Of a DNA stretch of 22,444 nucleotides, positions 16,321-22,444 are shown one piece after another. The notes beneath the pieces were generated by a model that was given only the letters and a program-made list of their open reading frames with translations, searched no databases and had not been told where the DNA came from. The position numbers were made by a program, and so were the translations under genes. This DNA is from Botryllus schlosseri (lineage: Eukaryota > Chordata > Ascidiacea > Stolidobranchia > Styelidae): NCBI GenBank assembly GCA_000444245.1, contig KE605325.1, positions 1-22,444 on the forward strand. The letters run 5' to 3'. How positions within the stretch are numbered: position 1 is the stretch's first letter; the number at the start of each line of letters is the position of its first letter.

Positions 16321-19300
16321 TTAGCTGTATTTGACATCTGGAATGCGCGCAAGAAAATCTGCGAAAAGTTCAATGAACTCGCTGACGCTGGCGCAAACTT
16401 GATGTTGAAAACGCAATATGTCGCCAATGTATGATGGAAACTCATTATTCCATCGACAGATTCCCCAACGAAATGGATTGTCCACTTTTTCTGAAGAGTA
16501 TCGCACTTCATCGTCGGGTAGACATTCTTCGGATCCTATAATGAATATAAATGTCATTACCATCCATGCACTATTCAAGGCACACGGGTTGATAGAATAC
16601 ATATGAATAGTTTCCAAGGTGGTTTAAAGTTGTATCAATCACAGCCAGTTAAGATGACAAAAATCTATTAGCACCTCATTACAATGACCTTGTCTATGAA
16701 TTGTCTCGGTATGTACAAAATCTACTTTTCACTTGACAATATCAAGTATGCACACATGCACAGTCTTCCATTCCTTTACCTCTGCACCACTATACTATTT
16801 GATGCTACGACCTACGATTATCCAATTATTATTAAATGGATGGATTAATGCACGGATGGGCGGTAAATCCAGGATTTGAAAACTTGTATTTTGGTGACGG
16901 AGTTCAACTTTGGTGATTGCGACCCGGCGAAAGGTTGTCTGTGTCTTTTCTGGGAATTCCGAGAACAGAACTACTCGCTTTTTCAAATCCGCAAGTAAAA
17001 CTAAAACTAGGACTAATCAATCACCTTATAAAATTCAAAACTAGAATTGTAACTAAAATTACTCAATTTTCAAAATCCACAAATATAACTATAACTTACA
17101 ACTATACCTAGAACTTTTTAAAATTTGATACTAGAACTAGTACTAGCAACCTTTTAAAATCAGGAGCTTACGAACTAAATCACAACTAAAAATATCAATG
17201 GTTTTTGACTGGTTTTCCCGCGAGGCAATGGCGCACACTAAGCTCACATTGTTTGTAGGGCTGGGCATAATGATTCGAGCACTTGAATCTGAATTAAGTA
17301 TTATTATTATTATTATTGTAGTATTGTCTTGTAGTATTATTGAGCAAACCAGTTTTGGCCATTATCAACAACTCACCTTATCCACAATCAGGAAGCTGTC
17401 GAAGCGTTCATTGAAAATGGTGAGGATGCCGACCACCCAGTCCAATTTCTGATTACCTGAATGAGAAGTGATAGATCAGCTCAAGTGAAACATTCGAGAA
17501 AAAAAAACGGTTTAGAAATTAAATAAATGCAGTTACAAAAATTAAATGAATGCAGTTACTGTTTGTGTAGTGTAAACTGCAAATATGGGCGTGGCAAAAA
17601 ATATGCAAATTTTAACATTGCCTTAGGAACCAGACAGTTTTTAAAATCGGCAACTTGAAATACCCGATTTCTATAATATCCTACCAAGTAATGACCTTTA
17701 TAAATCCGCAACTAACGAACTATAATACATCGAACTCAGCCATGGGCAAAGTTAGCCCCGCTATTTTGAGAAGCACGTGTGGCCATTTTTTGGAATTAAA
17801 AACATAAAACCTACTTTCGAATATTGCTGAATAAAACCATAAGCTGGATAAACTGAGCTGGAACGAAAATTGATTTACTTTGAAACCTGCTCAATAATAT
17901 ATCGCGATTACATAGCGTACGTCCCTCCCAAGCTTGTATGCGTAATCCAGATTTAAAATCAAGTCAATGTAGCAAAGTCGTAACAATAAGTTACTCCTTC
18001 CGTATAGTTTGGTTCAAACCTTCTTTGTTGCCATTGTCAGTGCGCGTTTTGACCAGGGCTTTGGAGCAGCCGTAAATTTAAACTGCTCCAGCTCCGGAGC
18101 TTTCTTCTATCATACATTAGCTCCGGCTCCAGCTCCGGAGCCGCATTATTACCACTGCTCCGGCTCCAGCTCCGGCTCTGAAATTATCGAATGGCCCTGT
18201 CTATATCCCGGGTGGCCAACCCGCGGCCCGCGAGAGGGTTTTGCGTGGTCCGCGAGGTAATTTACTATTATATTAGCGAAAATGAATTGCTCAGATTGTG
18301 AACTTGCAATGCCAACCAAAAATTACAAGTCTGGCTGCGACACTTGGGATGTTGATGACTAAAATATCAGTTCCGACGCATTGGCAGATCCAGGGTCCAG
18401 TCACATTTTCAGTAAATCGTCGTAAATTACAATAAACTAGTAGTGAAAAATAAAATAGTAGTGAAATTTTTCTTCACGCTTCGCGTGTTCAATTGTCACA
18501 CGATTTCATGCTTGGTAGCCTACCCTCTACTGAGAATGAAAAAAAACGCCTATAATTTGCCCGATTGAGTCTAACTGTATTCGCAATTACGGGAGAAAGT
18601 CTTTTCACGTTTGCGCTCGCATAAAGATCGTCGACGGTGAAATGTAGGCACAAAATTATAGTCGCATATTATTGGAGACCTTCGATATCGATGTGGCCAG
18701 ACGCCGAATAGTCGTGTCCTTGCAAACGGAGCCTAGCGGGTGGTATACAGTAGACCCGCAATATTCTCAAGTAATAATATTATTGACCTATAGTTTATTT
18801 ATAAACTTAGAAAATTTTACCGGCTTGGCGCGGCTAGTGGACCGCGCGCTCGTTCGTCAATTGCATGTGCCCCTTTAGCCGATACGGTTGGCCATTCCTG
18901 GTCTGTATAGATTACTAATCTACCCATAGGTTAGTTATCGATAGTAATCTAGAGTCTGTCAGCCGTCAGTAACATCCGATGTAGCAACGAAGACATAGGT
19001 GCCGCCATGCCGGCGTGTGGCGTCATAATCAATACTTGTCAATTGTCATAGTTGCACTAGAACGCACTTTACTCTATGCCATTGTTGTGCACAGCATTGA
19101 AATTCAGGCTTGCTGTTCAATTATGATAAGTCAGCAGATGTGATTGTTGCATATATAATAGCATCTTATGAAATTCGTCGGAGCCGGAGCTACTCCTCAA
19201 ATAACGGGCTCCAGCTCCGGCTCCGGCTGAATGTTATGTAGAGCTCCGGCTCCGGCTTCAGCTCCGGTGAAAATGTACGGCTCCGGGGCTCCGGCTCCAA

Positions 19301-21057
19301 AGCCCTGGTTTTGACTGAGACCTCATCATACATAAAGGGTGAATGGACGTATCATAAAAAGAATGTCGAAAGCTGAAATGCAAAGAAGGTACGGAGCACT
19401 AAACACAGGGCCGCAACTGCCGCATCCCAGACCCCTCAAATGGAGAGGGCCCGAGCTCGAAGCACCAAAAATTACTTCGTAAATGGACATAAATCCTATA
19501 ATTTATGAAATTTAATTCAAATTTTCTTCGTGCGATATATAGTGACTAGATGTTTTGATAATAATATGGGTACCACTCTACCCACAAGAACAGCTAATTT
19601 ATAGAGATCAGCATTTCGGCGCCGGCCGTTAGCGCGTCAGGACACACCAAGACGTTGACAATGACGTTTCGGCTAACATGTGACTCTGCGAAGTGTGCTG
19701 CAAAAAAGCTCAACGGCGAGGAAATCTTGACCAAAAGTACCGCCACATGTCGGCCGAAACCGATATATATATATGTCAATTTCATCAAGTCGCACTGTTA
19801 AGATATAGCCTACCTTTTAATGTATTGATATAAAAACCCGGATTACAGAGAATTCAAAATGTATCATGTTTAACATTATCTTGAATTAGGAGGGAAAATA
19901 AATATAAATTTTCATTTCGTTAATTAACCGTACTTTTCTCATTAGGCTATCTAATATCAACACATCCACGGAGACGTATTTATTAAAATGTAATTCACTG
20001 CTTTCCATTTATAAATAAAATCAATACACTGGAGAATATAGCTGAACATGTTGGCTCGGCTCGGCACGCCAACTTACTTTCTATTACTGAAGTGGCCTGC
20101 CGAGAAAAATAATTGCCCATCACTGAACTAACTAGATCTGTGGAATCACTCAGGTAGGCTATTCGATTTCAACCCACCCTTGCGATGACATGTGTTTTTC
20201 AGTTATTGAGCACCTACACAACTGCGAAGCTGGAACAAGAATTACTCACTTCCCGAAACCCGCAACTAAAATTTGAACTAATCATTTTTCACAATCCGCG
20301 ACTAGAACTACTCGACAGATATTGACCGCCAACTAACTAAATTTGCGAAAGTATCTTACTTACCCATAACTTTTTGAATTTCTATCGGAATTTCTTGCGG
20401 TTGCAGGAGACTGAGTGCAGAGCTCCAAGTCTTTTCCAAAATCTTTGAGCTCAAGTCAACATCCAAACAGGCTTGATTCAGGCAACATATTTTCACTTCT
20501 TCCAAAATCTGAACATTGTGACAGATTTACATCATAGCTAATTAATTAGGTTTGTCTGCAGGAGCCTTTAGTACTATCAGTAGTCTCAATTTAAGCACAG
20601 GTCGGGCTTGTGGTCGAGGATATGTCACAACTATCGTAAATTATTTCAGGAATATATATATGTAGTTTGTTTTGTACTATCATAGCATTCTGTAAAACGA
20701 ACTCTTTGTGAGTTTGTTGCAAAGTCGCAGGTTGACTCGATCATGGCAATGTTGTGTTTGAAACCACTGCGTTAGATTGTACCTACCAAGGGAGCATGGG
20801 TCCAAACTGATCTTCATTCTCCATCAGTATTCTTGCTGATGTTCCATTTACGACACTGTCGCGGCCTGATTTAAAAGTTCTTCTCATTCTATCTTGCAGC
20901 ATCTCTTCATCTGGCACCCTCTATTTCCACTCTGACTTATTTCCTTTTGATGCTCGTCGACGCTAAGTTCGTCTTCGGAAGGGTAGATGTGTTGACTTTG
21001 CAAACAGCTTTCTCTGCACAAGTATAGAAGAGTCACGATAATACTTGGCTTAGCCAT
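16321..21057 (-). CDS. Unidentified spliced gene, about four exons, large transposon-filled intron
   Basis: The firm part is two exons. Exon A is 20508-20364 (ILEEVKICCLNQACLDVD... ending IEIQKVM), with acceptor GTTCAG and donor GTAAGT. Exon B is 17456-17377 (NQKLDWVVGILTIFNERF, then DSFLIVDK), with acceptor ATTCAG and donor GTGAGT. They join in phase 1 through a shared Gly codon. A likely last exon, 16535-16321 (SEECLPDDEVRYSSEKVD ... ELFADFLARIPDVKYS, stop), follows acceptor TTCATTATAG but needs phase 1, while exon B ends in phase 0. A second open frame of this exon, ending at 16311, does fit phase 0. Upstream, an ATG at 21057 starts MAKPSIIVTLLYLCRESCLQ, signal-peptide-like; this frame meets a stop at 20884, but a neighbouring frame (VPDEEMLQDRMRRTFKSGRD) runs to a phase-0 donor at 20852. 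So the first exon has a frame break or a sequence error. I recognise no family; several cysteines and the start suggest a secreted protein. Confidence 0.42.
16985..17185. repeat. AACTAGAACT-type degenerate repeat block, member 1
   Basis: Words such as AAATCCGCAAGTAAAACTAA, AATTCAAAACTAGAATTGTA and TTTGATACTAGAACTAGTAC recur every 30-50 bases. Related stretches lie at 17637-17735 (AAATCCGCAACTAACGAACT) and 20250-20345 (CAATCCGCGACTAGAACTAC). They look like pieces of one dispersed element with internal short repeats. Confidence 0.4.
17256..17320. mobile_element. Single end of the TAGGGCTGG hAT MITE, with ATT repeat
   Basis: TAGGGCTGGGCATAATGATT followed by CGAGCACTTGAATCTGAATT matches the reversed right end of the MITE at 5043-5551. 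After about 48 bases it runs into (ATT)n, and no second end follows before exon B of the minus-strand gene at 17377. It is a truncated copy lying in the next intron. Confidence 0.55.
18054..19307. mobile_element. hAT element with GCTCCGGCTCCAG ends and exact 8-base duplication
   Basis: The left end starts CAGGGCTTTGGAGCAGC and the right end, reversed, starts CAGGGCTTTGGAGCCGGAGC. Both continue with many copies of GGAGCC/GGCTCC. GTTTTGAC flanks it exactly at 18046-18053 and 19308-19315. No transposase was recognised. It contains a second hAT element at 18207-18900. The plus-strand open frame at 18009-18260 is a product of the CTCCGG repeats. Confidence 0.88.
18207..18900. mobile_element. hAT element nested inside the GCTCCGG element
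   Basis: The left end is CCCGGGTGGCCAACCCGCGG and the right end, reversed, is CAGGAATGGCCAACCGTATC. Flanks GTCTATAT (18199-18206) and GTCTGTAT (18901-18908) agree at seven of eight bases. The left end continues GCCCGCGAGAGGGTTTTG, as in Charlie-like families. The interior has no recognisable transposase. It must have inserted after the outer element. Confidence 0.78.
19316..20100. other. Intron-like stretch with a plus-strand open frame and a hAT end
   Basis: A GC-richer open frame on the plus strand, about 19604-19800, contains LTMTFRLTCDSAKCAAKK, with an AATAAA at about 19897. The minus-strand frame over the same bases is also open, so neither is secure. The remainder is AT-rich. Confidence 0.25.
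20050..20125. mobile_element. Isolated hAT right end
   Basis: Reversed from 20125 the sequence starts CAGTGATGGGCAATTATTTT, followed by GGCAGGCCACTTCAG, a Charlie-like hAT terminus. The left partner was not identified. It lies in the large intron between exons A and B of the minus-strand gene. Confidence 0.45.
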
Positions 21058-21202
21058 GGAAATATCTCTTTAGCGCAAAAATAGCAACGTGCTTGTAAGA
21101 AATCGATTGCAAGGTTGAAATTAAAGGGGCACCACTCTAAATATGATGTGGTCTCTCAAGAAATGATCTATAAAAAACTCCAATTATAATACCCGTAATT
21201 TT

Positions 21203-21269
21203 CCATGTATAATGCGCAAAATTTTCACGATTTTTTGCCCTAAAATCGGGGGGTGCGTATTATACATGG
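21203..21269. repeat. Foldback CCATGTATAATGCGC / GCGTATTATACATGG
   Basis: The 15-mers at 21203-21217 and 21255-21269 are inverted with one mismatch, separated by about 37 bases that include AAAATTTT and AAAATCGGGGGG. Such TATAATGCGC hairpins are seen at the ends of pogo-like DNA transposons, which is my tentative class. A second end was not found. Confidence 0.5.
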
Positions 21270-21371
21270 GAACAACACGCTTGAAAAAAATCTCCCTCTA
21301 TAAAAAACTTGAAATCACACCTATCTTCATTCTTCATGTTTGTTTCCAATCGCGCATCACTTTAGTGGGAA

Positions 21372-21690
21372 GCGACGCGTGTATCCAATTAACGAGAGTC
21401 GTGTGCAAAAGCACGCGATCTAGTGCTGAGTTGGTTTGCCGTTTGTATGCGAGCAAAATTAGGTCACTAATAGACACTCGTGCGTGGCAATTCTCGCCAA
21501 TTCATCGCGTCAACGACTGGCCCGAACAATCGCATACGCAATTTATACATACACAAGAGGCCATGTGCGCATATAATCGCTTGCGTAATCAGTCGCATCT
21601 CCAACAGACCTGTTGCGCATGACATAACCGTTAGCCTAGGCGCAATCGCACCTATAATAGGCATTGTGCGCAAGATGTCGGTTCGTTGGC
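21372..21690. repeat. GC-rich repeat, second member
   Basis: It shares with 7877-8160, in order: GCGACGCG, AGTGCTGAG, GCGAGCAAAATTAGGTCA, and repeated GACTGGCC...ACAATCGCAT...GCAA units. The copies are well diverged. Open frames on both strands (21212-21779) follow from its low stop content and show no domain. Confidence 0.5.
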
Positions 21691-21696
21691 CTAAAA

Positions 21697-22444
21697 CAGG
21701 GGTCGGCAACCTTTTGCTAGTCGCGGGCCAAATTTCAGGTGCACAACATGTTGGCGGGCCGGACCGGAATTTTTCTTAATACTATATTTACCGGTCACGT
21801 CGGTATAGTACCCTACACAATGCTGCAATCTCAATCATACAAATCACAAAAAGAGCAAAACACATGTATTTACCGTACACTTCAACAACGCAAGATAAAT
21901 GTGACACAGGGCGCAGCTTGCTTTGTGAAAGGTTTTCAACTTCTGGTAACAAGTCAGATGAAGCTAGAATCAGGCCATATTCTGAATGTGCGTTTGGATA
22001 CGTGATCTTAGCATGCTCTTCGTGAATTTCATTGTTGAAGACTATAGTTCACATGCGCACGTGCTACCAAAAGTCGATGCTATTTCTTTTGCATTGTTGG
22101 TCAAGCTGGGATGAAGACACATTTCAAGAACTTACTCTTTGTCAAAGTCAATCAGCGATATGCTCTTTGTATGAAATTTGTCATTCAATTCAACTGCATG
22201 GCATTTCAAATGGGCCAATTTGAAATTTTCTGGCAATGGTATTGGCGCCCACATTAACCGGAGTACTGGGTAGTCAGAATTTATTTTGTACAGAACGAAT
22301 GTCGGAAAAGCGGATGGAAATTCATTAATTATATTTGGTATATCACAGTTACAAATATATAGTGCTGGTACTAGGTTTACTCTCCTCCAGTATAGGAGAG
22401 TGAGGTTATTTAGTTGTTTCCCCCTGAAGTTGCAAATTCAATTT
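21697..22444. mobile_element. hAT (Charlie-like) left end, running towards or past the window edge
   Basis: CAGGGGTCGGCAACCTTTTG starts at 21697 and is followed by GCGGGCCAAATTT and GGCGGGCCGGACCGGAA, typical of Charlie-like hAT elements. The reversed right end was not found, so the right border is unknown and may lie outside. Open frames at 21739-22223 show no transposase motif I can name. The last 400 bases hold nothing else recognisable. Confidence 0.5.

Noticed and set aside
16795-16986. Minus-strand frame (VAITKVELRHQNTSFQILDL) as an exon between B and the last exon
   Set aside because: Its start overlaps the dispersed AACTAGAACT repeat and no acceptor with a suitable phase was found.
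17377-17456. BH1-like or other known domain in WVVGILTIFNERF
   Set aside because: The resemblance is to one or two residues only; no domain could be named honestly.
18009-18260. Open frame with SSSGS/PAPAPEP repeats, like a low-complexity protein
   Set aside because: The repeats are the CTCCGG arrays of a hAT terminus.
1-22444. LTR retrotransposon, endogenous retrovirus or Polinton
   Set aside because: No paired long terminal repeats, gag-pol, integrase or capsid-type frames were recognised anywhere in the window.

Overview
The window is animal genomic DNA: AT-rich, with spliced genes, introns as short as about 70 bases and dense transposon debris. A secreted cysteine-rich EF-hand protein, tRNA-headed SINEs, CR1/L2-like LINE tails and many hAT-type terminal repeats fit a marine invertebrate. 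A tunicate or other invertebrate deuterostome is my guess; nothing in the window proves the taxon.

The best-supported host gene lies on the + strand at 9289-10846. It has four exons with matching splice phases and encodes 201 residues: a signal peptide, a compact block rich in cysteine, and two canonical EF-hand loops. A diverged tandem paralogue at 3058-3515 shows only the two EF-hand exons. Its signal-peptide and cysteine exons are not in the 3 kb upstream, which is filled by transposon remnants. A second host gene, on the - strand between about 16321 and 21057, is inferred from exons whose splice sites and phases fit together. I do not recognise its product, and its first and last exons are uncertain. 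Other possible exons (8814-9191, 11528-11707, 15096-15215) are weaker.

Most of the rest is mobile DNA. Elements with visible ends are: a hAT-like element at 1049-2064; a LINE 3' end at about 2250-2760; a hAT end at 2998; a hAT MITE at 5043-5551; a composite hAT region at 6467-8696 holding a decayed transposase that is itself interrupted by a LINE tail; a hAT MITE at 11912-12790 split by a second copy of the first LINE; two complete SINEs at 13487-13806 and 14548-14913, the first inside a Merlin-like transposase remnant; a hAT-within-hAT at 18054-19307; and several single hAT ends. Exact target-site duplications give a relative order of insertion at five places.

The genes show no sign of operating as one pathway. 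What links them is history: an old tandem duplication of a secreted calcium-binding protein, followed by repeated transposon insertion between and inside the genes. The candidates for undescribed biology are the cysteine-rich EF-hand family itself, a short frame-preserving intron in one copy, the unidentified minus-strand gene, and a GC-rich repeat family present at both 7877-8160 and 21372-21690.
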